The notes: generated from the sequence alone by a model not told the origin. Positions 17,815-26,184 are shown, counted from the first letter of the stretch. The stretch is 38,610 nt of DNA from Thioalkalivibrio sp. ALE14 (GCF_000376845.1 NZ_AQXY01000016.1:1-38610); one strand, 5' to 3'. Numbers and translations are program-made.

Positions 17815-19083
17815 CTATGCTTTGGGCCTGAGTTGATCGTGGGTACGTGTTGCCTCTTCCTCGCGTATCGGGTCGTGCAGCAAACGCACCATGCTGCCCA
17901 CAAGTATGATCATGAAGATCAGTCGGCCAGCCTCCATCGTCGATTCGAACAGGGAGCCGATGGCGAATGCGCTGAGCAATACGATCGCAGGCTCTCGGGC
18001 AGACGGAGAAGTCTTGAAGACCAATGCGGCTAGCAAGGCCAGCCATGCGATCAGGCCAGGTAAGCCGAATGTCACGAAATTCTCGATGTACTGGTTGTGA
18101 AAGTGGGTAAACTCGGTGATAACTCGGGGTTCGTAGCCATGCGTGCCGAGTGTTTCCTTTGCGGCGTTATGGATTTCGGTTCGGTCCGCTCCAAGGCCTG
18201 TTAGCGGATTGCGCATCCCCAGCTCGGCCCCGATATGCCACTGCTGTATCCGCGTTCCAAGGCTGGACTGGAGTTCTCCGGATTGAATTAGCCGGATTTC
18301 CTCCAGCGAGCGGTCGATACGGTCATGTCCTGCAGACCAGGTCAGCCCAGCGACACCGAGAAGTACGGTCGCAAGTAGGAGCCACTTCTGCGAAGTGAGC
18401 ATGGCCGAGCGGCGCAGCCGAAACAGGGCGATCAGCGTTGTGCCCACAATCCAGATCAGCCAAGCCCCTCGAGTACCGGAGGCTATGGTCCCGGCAAAGG
18501 CAAGGCCGGAGAACATGAAAAAGACCATGACACCCGGCAGTCGAGGGTGCGTGGAGGCGCGATACAGTGCAAGGGTGCCAAGTGTGCTGAGAAGGATGCC
18601 GAACGGTACTGGATTGAATCCGAGTGTGGCTCGTCTTGCGCCTTCGATGGCGACCTCGTGAATAGCTAGGGCGCCCGCGACTGCTGCACCTAGCCCGACC
18701 CCCCACCAGAACGCGGCGGCACTAAACCCGGTGCGGGCCAGGTGGAGGAATACGAGAACCCCCAAAATAAAGCGCAGAGGCTTGCCGAGTTCGTCAATGG
18801 GTGTGCCGTGCGATAGCCCGAGGGCGATACTGGAACCCCCATATGCCACCAGTCCGAGTATCCAGGGCCAGTGTAGCTTGAAGGCTTCGGGGAAATCTTT
18901 GGCGAGGGGATATAGGGTCGCCAGTGCCAAGAGCAGGAGCGATGCCGTATAAGGACCATGCTCGTGGGCGATGATCCCGGTCAGTGCAGCGAACACGAGC
19001 AACGAGTTCGCGAAGTAAAGAGGGCGTTTTCTCAGCGTACCCGTTACGGGGCGGAGCGTTTCAGAAAATCGGGAAAGGGGCAC
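17815..19083 (-). CDS. O-antigen ligase family membrane protein (WaaL/Wzy_C)
   Basis: This is a polytopic inner-membrane protein of the O-antigen ligase/polymerase superfamily, which transfers lipid-linked glycan to lipid A-core in the periplasm. The product has about 10-12 hydrophobic helices and one large periplasmic loop. That loop includes TRIQQWHIGAELGMRNPLTG and the conserved histidines of EFTHFHNQYIENFVTFG. There is no ATG near the expected N-terminus. I chose GTG 19083 because GAGG lies 7 nt upstream and the protein is then 422 residues, a normal length. A much longer frame upstream (to 19872) is antisense of GT25. A TAGAAT box on the minus strand (19118-19113) fits a -10 just upstream of this start. 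Ligase versus polymerase cannot be settled from sequence. Confidence 0.85.
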   Translation of the reverse strand: MPLSRFSETLRPVTGTLRKRPLYFANSLLVFAALTGIIAHEHGPYTASLLLLALATLYPLAKDFPEAFKLHWPWILGLVAYGGSSIALGLSHGTPIDELGKPLRFILGVLVFLHLARTGFSAAAFWWGVGLGAAVAGALAIHEVAIEGARRATLGFNPVPFGILLSTLGTLALYRASTHPRLPGVMVFFMFSGLAFAGTIASGTRGAWLIWIVGTTLIALFRLRRSAMLTSQKWLLLATVLLGVAGLTWSAGHDRIDRSLEEIRLIQSGELQSSLGTRIQQWHIGAELGMRNPLTGLGADRTEIHNAAKETLGTHGYEPRVITEFTHFHNQYIENFVTFGLPGLIAWLALLAALVFKTSPSAREPAIVLLSAFAIGSLFESTMEAGRLIFMIILVGSMVRLLHDPIREEEATRTHDQLRPKA

Positions 19084-19167
19084 AAAGCGGCCTCGGCATT
19101 TGAAGCTCGTGTATTCTAGACGATTCGCTAGACCGATTAGAGTCTGAGTCCGCAGGGGCAGGATGAC

Positions 19168-19926
19168 GTGAGGGTTTTCGTAATCAGCCTGGATCGCGCC
19201 GTTGAGCGTCGCGCGGCGGTCAAGCGAAGGCTGGGGCGCTGCGGTGTTGTACCGGAGTTTGTTCCTGCGGTCGACGGGCGCCGTTTGTCCGAACCCGAGG
19301 CTCGCCAGCGGGGTTACCGGGCGAGTCGATTCCATCAGCCGCTTCAGGCATCCGAAATCGGCTGCGCCCTCAGCCATTTTCAGGCTCTGAGGTTGTTTCT
19401 GGAGACGGGCGAAGCGTCGTGCGTGATTCTGGAAGATGATGCCGAGGTATCGCCGAATCTTATCGAACAGGTTCAAAGGCTGGAAAGCAGCATCAGTGGC
19501 TGGGATCTGATCAAGCTGGAGAACCGCCCTGGTACCGTGAAGGGGCCGGTGGTCGCGCGCGTTGAGGGTATGGATGTTTTCGTGTCCCTGCGCCCGGGCT
19601 TTGGTGCGACGGGCTTCGTCTACTCGCGGCTTGGCGCCAGAAAGGTTCTGGACTCCTGGGGGGCTGCCTTTTCGAGGCCATACGATACCTTGTTGTCGCA
19701 GGCTTGGAGAAAGCGTATGTGCATCCTTCAGGTTTTTCCCGCGCTGGTATGGGAGGACGGTGGTGAGTCGATGATGGCCGGTCGTGTACCTCGCTCTTCG
19801 GGGCCGCCGGGGCTTGCCGGGTTGATGCGTGGAATGGATCGCTTGACTGATTCCCTGGGCAAGCGAGTCCACGCCTGGTTAATAAGTCGATGGAAAGTTC
19901 ACGTGCTTCCGGCCTACCGACCTTGA
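19168..19926 (+). CDS. Glycosyltransferase family 25 (LPS/LOS sugar transferase)
   Basis: This 252-residue protein is of the GT25 family (LOS galactosyltransferase-like, as in LgtB/LpsA). The family opening VFVISLDRAVERR is followed by QASEIGCALSHFQALRLF (about 60-77) and the donor-metal motif VILEDDAEVSP (about 90-100). It would add a hexose to the LPS core in the cytoplasm. The start is GTG 19168, with AGGGG 9 nt upstream. It is divergent from the O-antigen ligase gene across an 84-bp gap. Composition is less GC-rich than the housekeeping genes nearby, consistent with a transferred surface-polysaccharide gene. Confidence 0.88.
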   Translation: MRVFVISLDRAVERRAAVKRRLGRCGVVPEFVPAVDGRRLSEPEARQRGYRASRFHQPLQASEIGCALSHFQALRLFLETGEASCVILEDDAEVSPNLIEQVQRLESSISGWDLIKLENRPGTVKGPVVARVEGMDVFVSLRPGFGATGFVYSRLGARKVLDSWGAAFSRPYDTLLSQAWRKRMCILQVFPALVWEDGGESMMAGRVPRSSGPPGLAGLMRGMDRLTDSLGKRVHAWLISRWKVHVLPAYRP

Positions 19927-20033
19927 GGCCTTGTTCGCGATGGACTGTTTGGTAGGTGACCGATTGGTTTTCAGTGCGATGGGGCTGTTATGGTTTCTCG
20001 TTTAGAGATTGTCGATAAAGAAGGCTTTCGTTG

Positions 20034-20705
20034 ATGGGTGCAGCCGCTGAAGTGGCAGAACAGGTCGAGGCGTCGTTGCGCGGGGCGCCGTCCGAGGGGT
20101 ATCCGTATCGGCGGTGGTATCCGCAGGCGGTGCTGCCCGAGGCGGCGGCGCGTGCAGTTGAGGCACTGCCGTTCAAGGCGCCGGCGATCGGCGATACCGA
20201 GGGCAAGCGCGAGACGCACAACAGCTCCCGCCGCTTCTTCGATGCCGAGAATCGGAAGGCCTTCGAGGTCTGCGAGAGCGTTGTGGCGGCCTTCGAGAGT
20301 CCGCAGGTGCTGGATGCGATCTTTGAGGTGTGCGGCGTGGACGTGAGCGGCAATTACCTGCGCATCGAGCACTGCCTGGATACCGAGGGTTTCTGGTTGG
20401 CACCGCACACGGACCTGGGTGTAAAGAAATTCACCATGCTGCTGTACCTGTCCACCGATCCGGGCTACGAGAACTGGGGCACGGATGTGTACGTGGATGC
20501 CGAGACGCACTACGAGACCGCCCCGGGGACTTACAACAGCGCCCTGGTATTTGTGCCGGCCGACAACACTTGGCACGGCTATCATCGGCGCCCGCTTGAA
20601 GGTGTACGCCGGTCCCTGATCATCAACTACGTCACTGAAGAGTGGCGCAATCGCCACGAACTGGCCTCGCCGGATACCCCTGTGCAGCGGGGTGTGCCCG
20701 CTTGA
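20034..20705 (+). CDS. Fe(II)/2-oxoglutarate-dependent oxygenase
   Basis: This 223-residue cytoplasmic protein has the double-stranded beta-helix oxygenase signature. The iron triad is H125 and D127 in APHTDLG plus H181 (or H184) in NTWHGYHRR. Arginine R192/R193 of VRRSLIINY would hold the 2-oxoglutarate carboxylate. It should use O2 and 2-oxoglutarate to hydroxylate a substrate. Its position between GT25 and an Elm1-like gene in the LPS region suggests a sugar or glycolipid substrate; this is inference. Known LPS-modifying 2OG enzymes such as KdoO are larger and differ in sequence. ATG 20034 has AAGG 9 nt upstream; a TTG one codon earlier is less likely. The Elm1-like gene follows closely. 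Confidence 0.85.
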   Translation: MGAAAEVAEQVEASLRGAPSEGYPYRRWYPQAVLPEAAARAVEALPFKAPAIGDTEGKRETHNSSRRFFDAENRKAFEVCESVVAAFESPQVLDAIFEVCGVDVSGNYLRIEHCLDTEGFWLAPHTDLGVKKFTMLLYLSTDPGYENWGTDVYVDAETHYETAPGTYNSALVFVPADNTWHGYHRRPLEGVRRSLIINYVTEEWRNRHELASPDTPVQRGVPA

Positions 20706-20733
20706 GCGAAAGCCGGACGCGGGCCGCTTGGCT

Positions 20734-21705
20734 GTGAACGAGATCTCGTGCTGGACCCTGACCACCGGCGAGGCCGGGATGACCAGTCAGGTCCGTGGCC
20801 TGGCCGAGGCCGTCGGACTGCCCTACGAGCACAAGACGGTGGGTCTGCGACGCCCCTGGCGCTGGATGCCCGGTTCCTTTGCTCCGGGCGTGCTGCGGGG
20901 GCTGACCGCTGAGAGTGATGCCCTGGAGCCACCCTGGCCTCGCCTGCTGATCTCTTGCGGTCGGCGGAGCGCCACGGTCGCGGTCGCTCTCAAGCGCGCC
21001 AGTGGTGGCGCGATCATGACTGTGCATGTGCAGGACCCGCAGATCTCTCCGCGCCATTTCGACTGGGTGGTGCCGCCGCGCCACGATGGGCTTACCGGTC
21101 CCAATGTCATCGCGACGCGCGGCGCCCTGCACCGGGTGACGGCTGAGCGGCTGGAGGCGGCGCGCGTGGATCTGGGGGACGCCTGGGCGGCGTTTCCCCG
21201 GCCCTGGATCGCGGTGCTGATCGGGGGCGCGACTCAGCGCGGTGATCTGGGGCAGGAGCGACTGGATGCCCTGATCCGTGACCTGCGTTCGGCCGCAGAA
21301 GCCTCCGGGGGGAGTGTGCTGGTCACGCCCTCGCGGCGGACGGGCGCGGCCAGTACGCGACGACTGGTCGAGGGGCTGGCGGATGTTCCCGGGTTTGTCT
21401 GGGACGGGCAGGGCGAGAACCCCTTTATGGCAATGCTGGCAACAGCCGACCATATCGTGGTCAGTGCCGATTCCGTGTCCATGGTCTCGGAGGCGGCCGC
21501 GACCGGTGTCCCCGTGTACACGGTGGCCCTGGGGCCGCTCGGCCGTCGCCTGCAGGCCTTTCACTCTGCCCTGGAGGCGGAAGGCGTGACCCGACCGTTT
21601 ACCGGGGCGCTCGATCAGTGGTCCTACACGCCGGTCAACGACACGCCGAAAGTGGCTGCGCATATCCTCAGAGAATTGCGTCTGGACGGGGAATTCAGCC
21701 CCTGA
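20734..21705 (+). CDS. Mitochondrial fission ELM1-like family protein (GT-B-like)
   Basis: The 323-residue product belongs to the Mito_fiss_Elm1 family, which in plants recruits fission dynamins but in bacteria is a GT-B-like protein often found beside lipid A and LPS genes. The opening SCWTLTTGEAGMTSQVRGLA matches the family's typical first strand and loop. IAVLIGGATQRGD begins the second domain, and HIVVSADSVSMVSEAAATG resembles a nucleotide-sugar binding segment. The start is uncertain: GTG 20734 gives the usual family N-terminus, while GTG 20692 would overlap the oxygenase gene by 14 bases and add 14 polar residues. None has a strong Shine-Dalgarno. Coupling to the oxygenase gene is likely. 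Confidence 0.85.
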   Translation: MNEISCWTLTTGEAGMTSQVRGLAEAVGLPYEHKTVGLRRPWRWMPGSFAPGVLRGLTAESDALEPPWPRLLISCGRRSATVAVALKRASGGAIMTVHVQDPQISPRHFDWVVPPRHDGLTGPNVIATRGALHRVTAERLEAARVDLGDAWAAFPRPWIAVLIGGATQRGDLGQERLDALIRDLRSAAEASGGSVLVTPSRRTGAASTRRLVEGLADVPGFVWDGQGENPFMAMLATADHIVVSADSVSMVSEAAATGVPVYTVALGPLGRRLQAFHSALEAEGVTRPFTGALDQWSYTPVNDTPKVAAHILRELRLDGEFSP

Positions 21706-21815
21706 TCCAGCAGGCGGTCAGGCTTGCCTGTGTTGCCAAGTGGCATGGGACTGAAGATTACGGTTGGTTCTGCCTCGCCCCCTTGAATGGGCTGAACCCG
21801 GACGGGATCCCAAGA

Positions 21816-22559
21816 CTAAGAGTCTTCAGGGTAGAACAGATAATCCTCCTCGCCCTCGACCAGCCCTCCCACTGGGCATTTTCCTCCTGATTGACCCAGC
21901 ACGGCTGCCGAATAGCCGAATCGAGAAAAGAAATCGAAGACATTGTCGGGCTCGTATCCCATGCGTGCACAGGTTTCCGGGCCAATCTCGCAGTAGACGA
22001 GAGGACGAAATTCCCTCAAAGTCTTCTCTCCGCCCCGAAGAATCTGCAACTCGGCACCTTCCACGTCCATCTTGATGAAGTCGAGCCGAGACAGTTCTCG
22101 TTCGGCGACGTACGTGTCCAAGGTGACTGTTTCTACGGTTTCCACGATGTACCGGTCCCGTTTTGTCTCGTCACCAAAATGCGCTAGCCCGATACCCAGC
22201 CGACCAGATTCCTTGATCGGGATGCTGATCCTCTCGCTTCCCGCCTGGTTCGATAAAGCGCGTGAATCAATGCGAACGTTGTCGAAACCACCCACCACTC
22301 GTTCGAGGATAGATCGTGTGTACGGGACTGGTTCAAAACAATGGACCTCGCAGTTGCCGTCATGAATCAGTGCGAATTCCTTGGCCAGGTAGCCAAAATG
22401 TGCGCCAACGTCGAAGACTGTTCCGCCTTTGGGGATGAAACGTGCGAGGCGTTGTACACGCGGGCGTTCCTTGGGATTGTGGCGGGCCTTCAGGTAATGG
22501 AGCCACCAGGCAAAGCGCTGGCGCCAGTGTGAATAGACAGGCTCTTTTGGTAATTCCAT
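21816..22559 (-). CDS. FkbM-family SAM-dependent methyltransferase
   Basis: This 247-residue protein is of the FkbM class, which O-methylates sugars or small molecules with S-adenosylmethionine. Motif I is TVFDVGAHFGYLAKEF (about 47-62). CEVHCFEPVPYTR holds the acidic residue expected to contact the SAM ribose. FIKMDVEGAELQILRGG is the FkbM hallmark near the active site. I start at ATG 22559 (MELPKEPVYSH); the frame extends to a TTG at 22619, but the ATG has a GGATAAG element upstream and gives a normal length. The gene is noticeably AT-richer than its neighbours and stands alone on the minus strand between the Elm1-like gene and lpxL. Methylation of an LPS sugar is the likely job. Confidence 0.88.
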   Translation of the reverse strand: MELPKEPVYSHWRQRFAWWLHYLKARHNPKERPRVQRLARFIPKGGTVFDVGAHFGYLAKEFALIHDGNCEVHCFEPVPYTRSILERVVGGFDNVRIDSRALSNQAGSERISIPIKESGRLGIGLAHFGDETKRDRYIVETVETVTLDTYVAERELSRLDFIKMDVEGAELQILRGGEKTLREFRPLVYCEIGPETCARMGYEPDNVFDFFSRFGYSAAVLGQSGGKCPVGGLVEGEEDYLFYPEDS

Positions 22560-22739
22560 CGGTTTCTTATCCAGCTGGGTTCGGACGGGGGAAGTGGACA
22601 AGCCGTCTCGCGGTTGCAAGTCCAGTCGAGAACTTTCAGTAAGGGGCTGTAATAGGCCACCAGTATAGCTGCTGTATTGGAATGACCCGCTAGCGCTGGG
22701 TTTGCTTTCCGCCCGACGATGGCCCCTTGAGAGTTCCGC

Positions 22740-23669
22740 TTAGTTCGCATAAGGATCGGGCAGGCCCGCGCGCTTCTTGAAGCGTTTGTGGGTCCAGAAG
22801 TACTGCCCCGGGGCATCCATCACGGCTTCTTCGATGATGTGGTTGATGCGCAGGGTGTCGGCGTAGGCGTCCTCGGTGGGGAAGTCTGCCACTGGAGGGT
22901 GGATGGTCACGACGTAGTGGCCGTCTTCTCGCCGGTAGCCGAAGAAGGGGAGGACTGGGGCGCCGCTGACCCGGGCGATGCGATGGGTGGCGGTCTGCGT
23001 GTTCGCGGGTTCGCCGAAGAACGGGACCAGTTCGGTCTGGCGCCCGCTGGTGGCCTGGTCGGGCGCGTACCATACGGGCATGTTGTTGCGCAGGGTGCGC
23101 AGCAGCCCCTTCACGTCGTCGCGCGCGATCACGCCGGCTGTGTGCCGGTTGCGATTGACCTTGAACAGGTAGTTGATCAGCGGGCGTTCGCTGGGACGGT
23201 ACATCGCGGCAAACTCCCGGTGCAGCGCCAGCAGGCGCCCGCAGAGCTCGAGTGTGGTGAAATGGGCGCTGACCAGCAGGGCCCCCTTGCCCTGCTCCAG
23301 CGCCCTGTCCAGATGTTCCAGCCCGTGGATTGTGTAATGCCCCTTGAGTTGCGTGTCGCGTCCCCACCAGGCCATGGCCATCTCGAGGATTCCCATGCCG
23401 GCGGCCTCGAAGTGCTCGCGCAGCCACTGTTCGCGCTGGTCGGGTGGTTGGTCCGGGAAACACAGTGCGAGATTGGTGCGGGCGATCGCACGGCGTTCGC
23501 GGCCGAAGCGGTAGAACAGCCGCCCCATGCCGCGGCCAAGCGCCTGTTGCCAGCGAATGGGCAGCTGGATGACCAGTCGCGCCAGGCCGATCACCGCCCA
23601 CATGGGCCAGCTGGCGGGCCCGCGGGGCGGGCGTTCGGTCGTGCTCGGATGTTCGGGCCGGGCCGTCAC
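22740..23669 (-). CDS. lpxL: Lipid A biosynthesis acyltransferase (LpxL/HtrB family)
   Basis: This is a membrane-associated acyltransferase that adds a secondary fatty acid (lauroyl or myristoyl type) from acyl-ACP to Kdo2-lipid IVA. The 309-residue product (E. coli LpxL 306) has an N-terminal hydrophobic segment (about 24-40). The catalytic HX4E motif is HFTTLE (H136, E141). YAPDQATSGRQTELVPFFGEPA and the C-terminal YFWTHKRFKKR are family landmarks. GTG 23669 was chosen because GGAG is 10 nt upstream and the length then matches the family; an upstream frame to 23816 overlaps waaA. It is divergent from waaA with only 20 bp between start codons. LpxL versus LpxM/LpxP cannot be resolved here. 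Confidence 0.9.
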   Translation of the reverse strand: MTARPEHPSTTERPPRGPASWPMWAVIGLARLVIQLPIRWQQALGRGMGRLFYRFGRERRAIARTNLALCFPDQPPDQREQWLREHFEAAGMGILEMAMAWWGRDTQLKGHYTIHGLEHLDRALEQGKGALLVSAHFTTLELCGRLLALHREFAAMYRPSERPLINYLFKVNRNRHTAGVIARDDVKGLLRTLRNNMPVWYAPDQATSGRQTELVPFFGEPANTQTATHRIARVSGAPVLPFFGYRREDGHYVVTIHPPVADFPTEDAYADTLRINHIIEEAVMDAPGQYFWTHKRFKKRAGLPDPYAN

Positions 23670-23689
23670 GGATCGGAGTCTCCCTGCGA

Positions 23690-24973
23690 ATGACCCGCGT
23701 AGTCTACACGGCGCTCCTTGCGTTGCTGACCCCCTTGTTGCTGATCCGCCACGGACTGCGCAGTCCTCGGGCGTCGGTGCGGGTGCGGCCGGGCGAGGTG
23801 ATGGGCTGGGCCCCACCGCCGGAGTCGGCCGAGATCTGGATTCATGCAGTATCGGTGGGCGAGGTGCTGGCGGCGGAACCCCTGATTCGCCGGCTGCTGG
23901 CGTGTGGCCCGCGGCGCATCCTGGTGACCACCACGACGCCGACCGGGGCCGCCATGCTGACCGAGCGGCTTGGCGACCGGGTCGTGCATCGATTCATGCC
24001 GTTGGACTTGCCCTGGCTGCAGAGGCGCTTCCTGCGGACGGTACGACCGCAGTGCATCGTGGTGATGGAGACCGAGATCTGGCCGAACATGCTTGCGGCG
24101 GCGCGGCGTGCCGGGGTGCCGGTCGTGCTGGCGAATGCTCGGATGTCCGGACGTTCGGCCCGGCGTTATGCGCGGCTCCCGCGGCTGATCGCTCCGGCAA
24201 TGAGCGCATTTGACTGGATTGCCTGTCGCAATCCGCTGGATCGGGAGCGTTTCGTCGGCCTTGGGGCTGTGCCCGAGCGCGTGACGGTCAACGGTGATAT
24301 CAAGTTCGACATCCGCATCGAGGAAGCCGATCGTCAGGAGGTTGAGTCCCTGCGTCCGGTGGTTGAGGGCCGCCCGGTGGTTATTCTTGCCAGCACCCAT
24401 GCCGACGAAGAGGCTCAATTGCTGCCGGGGCTGCGCGCACTGCGCGCCGAGTATCCACGCCTGCTGGTGATCGTCGCGCCACGCCATCCGCAGCGGTTTC
24501 CCGAAGTCGCGGACCTTCTGGAGCGTTCCGGCCAAACCTTCGTTCGCCGCAGCAATGGTTTCCCGGATGCCGCGACCCATTTCTGGTTGCTGGACACGCT
24601 GGGCGAATTGAAACGTTTCTTTGGTCTGGCTGATGTCGCCTTTGTTGGTGGTTCACTGGTGTCCGTTGGCGGGCACAACCCCTTGGAGGCCGCGTTGTGG
24701 AACTGTCCGGTCGTCATGGGGCCGCACGTCGACAATTTTGAGCTTCTGGTGGGGCGTATGGAGGCCGCGAACCTGCTATGGCGCTCAAGGAATGCCGAAG
24801 AGGCTGTCACAAGGATGGGTGCATTGCTTGGTGAGGATGAACCTCTACGCGAGGTTTTGCGGCAGCGCGCCACCGCTTTTATTGCAGAAAACCAGGGCGC
24901 AACCGCGCGATTGACGGACTATGTAAATCACCATGCCGCCCCGGACGAAGCGGGCCGGTCCGGAAGGTCCTGA
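23690..24973 (+). CDS. waaA: 3-deoxy-D-manno-octulosonic acid (Kdo) transferase
   Basis: WaaA (KdtA, GT30) transfers Kdo from CMP-Kdo to lipid IVA at the inner membrane. The 427-residue product (E. coli 425) has an N-terminal hydrophobic anchor (about 4-20). IWIHAVSVGEVLAAEPLIR contains the catalytic glutamate of the SVGE motif. VVMETEIWPNML and VNGDIKFD are highly conserved. The C-terminal GT-B domain carries FVGGSLVSVGGHNPLEAALW and GPHVDNF. The number of Kdo residues added cannot be inferred. The start at ATG 23690 is supported by GGAG 11 nt upstream and by the family N-terminus. It is divergent from lpxL. Confidence 0.95.
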   Translation: MTRVVYTALLALLTPLLLIRHGLRSPRASVRVRPGEVMGWAPPPESAEIWIHAVSVGEVLAAEPLIRRLLACGPRRILVTTTTPTGAAMLTERLGDRVVHRFMPLDLPWLQRRFLRTVRPQCIVVMETEIWPNMLAAARRAGVPVVLANARMSGRSARRYARLPRLIAPAMSAFDWIACRNPLDRERFVGLGAVPERVTVNGDIKFDIRIEEADRQEVESLRPVVEGRPVVILASTHADEEAQLLPGLRALRAEYPRLLVIVAPRHPQRFPEVADLLERSGQTFVRRSNGFPDAATHFWLLDTLGELKRFFGLADVAFVGGSLVSVGGHNPLEAALWNCPVVMGPHVDNFELLVGRMEAANLLWRSRNAEEAVTRMGALLGEDEPLREVLRQRATAFIAENQGATARLTDYVNHHAAPDEAGRSGRS

Positions 24974-25029
24974 CTCCTTTTGGCTCGGTGTGCACCAGTG
25001 TGCGCCTCTGGTCGTTGTTCCTTCCGGTA

Positions 25030-25590
25030 TCAGCAAATGCCACCGGCGCGCCGCAGCCACTGACCGCATTGGCGGCATCGGTACCGATAGCCGCGCTTGT
25101 TGATAAGAAAGTGCCGGCGGGCGCTCAGGGGTTGGGAGCCGCATCCGCATGCGTAGTCGTACTGGCGCATTTTGCGGGTGGTGAGCCCCGTTGTATGCGT
25201 GATCCGGGGATTCGGAAAACCCATGGTCCGCATCAGCCCCTTCCATTCGGGGCCGTGAGGTCGAACCCTGCGCGTACCATGGGTGCGGTAGACCAGCGAG
25301 TGTGCCACCTCGTGCGCCACGGTCTCGGGAAAGTGCTGATCCCATTCAAGGCCGAAGGCTTCCGGATTGAAGCGCAGGGTTTCCGTGTTCTTTCTCAGGC
25401 GCCACTGCCCGGCTGCCCGGCCTTTCAGGTCAAATCGAATATCGGGAAGGCCTTTCTCCGGTGTGCCCGCGACCAAATGATAGAACCGTGCCACTTCGTC
25501 ACATATCTGTTTTCTCTTTTCGGGAGAAAGAGTGCGCGCGGAGTCTTGTATTTCCCGCGTATTCTTATAATCTTTCTGGCATCGTTCCAT
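25030..25590 (-). CDS. SprT-like zinc metalloprotein
   Basis: This 186-residue protein is of the SprT family (related to the protease core of eukaryotic SPRTN). It carries HEVAH (93-97), with a third likely zinc ligand H112 in HGPEWK. A C-terminal zinc ribbon has C148 and C150 (ACGCGS) and C172 and C175 (CRQCG). The bacterial role is not well defined; DNA-protein crosslink or stress-related proteolysis is possible by analogy. The ATG at 25590 lies in a locally AT-rich segment, and no strong Shine-Dalgarno is evident. It is convergent with waaA (56 bp apart) and divergent from the coiled-coil gene. Confidence 0.88.
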   Translation of the reverse strand: MERCQKDYKNTREIQDSARTLSPEKRKQICDEVARFYHLVAGTPEKGLPDIRFDLKGRAAGQWRLRKNTETLRFNPEAFGLEWDQHFPETVAHEVAHSLVYRTHGTRRVRPHGPEWKGLMRTMGFPNPRITHTTGLTTRKMRQYDYACGCGSQPLSARRHFLINKRGYRYRCRQCGQWLRRAGGIC

Positions 25591-25699
25591 GGGTTCGTAT
25601 TATTCTGCCGTGGCAAAGTTTTAGAAATTGGGGCGGCGTCACGATGCCCTTTCGTCCAAACCTGTCATTGAATCGATTTTCAGCATCCGGGAGTTCTGC

Positions 25700-26146
25700 A
25701 TGAGCATGGATAACAAGAAGGCCTCCGATCTGTCGGCCGAAGAACTGTACGCCCTCGCGCGCCAGCGGGAAAAGGAAGAAGCCGAGCGCAAGGAGGCCGA
25801 ACGTCGCCAGAAGCGCGAAAAGCTGATGGAAAAGCGCAAGGAGATGCTGGCGCGCCACCGCAAGGAGCTCAATGAACTGGAGCGTCAGATCCGCGAACTG
25901 GGCGGTCGTGTAGGCCGAGCCGCCAGCACCGGTGGTGCTCGTCGCGGGCGCCGGGCCGGTGGCGAATCCATCAGCCAGAAGCTGTGCGAGATCGTGGCCA
26001 CCCGGCCGGAGATGGGGATCAAGGAGATCAAGGCCGAGGCCGAGAAGGCGGGCCTGGATACCAAGAATATCAGTCAGACCCTGGCCTATCTGAAGCGTCA
26101 GGGCCGTCTGACCTCGCCGCGTCGCGGGATCTACAAGGCGGTCTGA
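25700..26146 (+). CDS. Coiled-coil protein with C-terminal winged-helix-like domain
   Basis: I do not recognise a named family with certainty. The 148-residue product starts MSMDNKKASDLSAEELYALA. A highly charged helical segment (about 18-72, with runs like EKEEAERKEAERRQKREK) is typical of a coiled coil. A basic linker, RRGRRAGG (about 84-91), leads to a C-terminal domain, KLCEIVATRPEMGIKEIKAE through TLAYLKRQGRLTSPRRGIYK. That end looks like a winged helix with a beta-hairpin wing. The layout, an oligomerising coiled coil plus a DNA-binding domain, resembles H-NS/MvaT-style nucleoid proteins in plan, not in sequence. ATG 25700 has GGGAG 6 nt upstream. DNA binding is inference. Confidence 0.75.
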   Translation: MSMDNKKASDLSAEELYALARQREKEEAERKEAERRQKREKLMEKRKEMLARHRKELNELERQIRELGGRVGRAASTGGARRGRRAGGESISQKLCEIVATRPEMGIKEIKAEAEKAGLDTKNISQTLAYLKRQGRLTSPRRGIYKAV

Positions 26147-26158
26147 CCGCCCCGTGGG

Positions 26159-26184
26159 TCCGCCCGTGCACTGTCACGGGCGGA
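26159..26184. terminator. Perfect stem-loop between convergent genes (candidate bidirectional terminator)
   Basis: TCCGCCCGTG (26159-26168) pairs perfectly with CACGGGCGGA (26175-26184) around a 6-nt loop. It begins 13 nt after the plus-strand coiled-coil gene stop and overlaps the rnd stop codon. There is no T-tract on either strand, so it may stabilise 3' ends or act with Rho rather than as an intrinsic terminator. Confidence 0.5.

Noticed and set aside
19084-19872. Upstream extension of the O-antigen ligase frame
   Set aside because: It overlaps the GT25 gene on the other strand, and GTG 19083 has a good Shine-Dalgarno and gives normal length.
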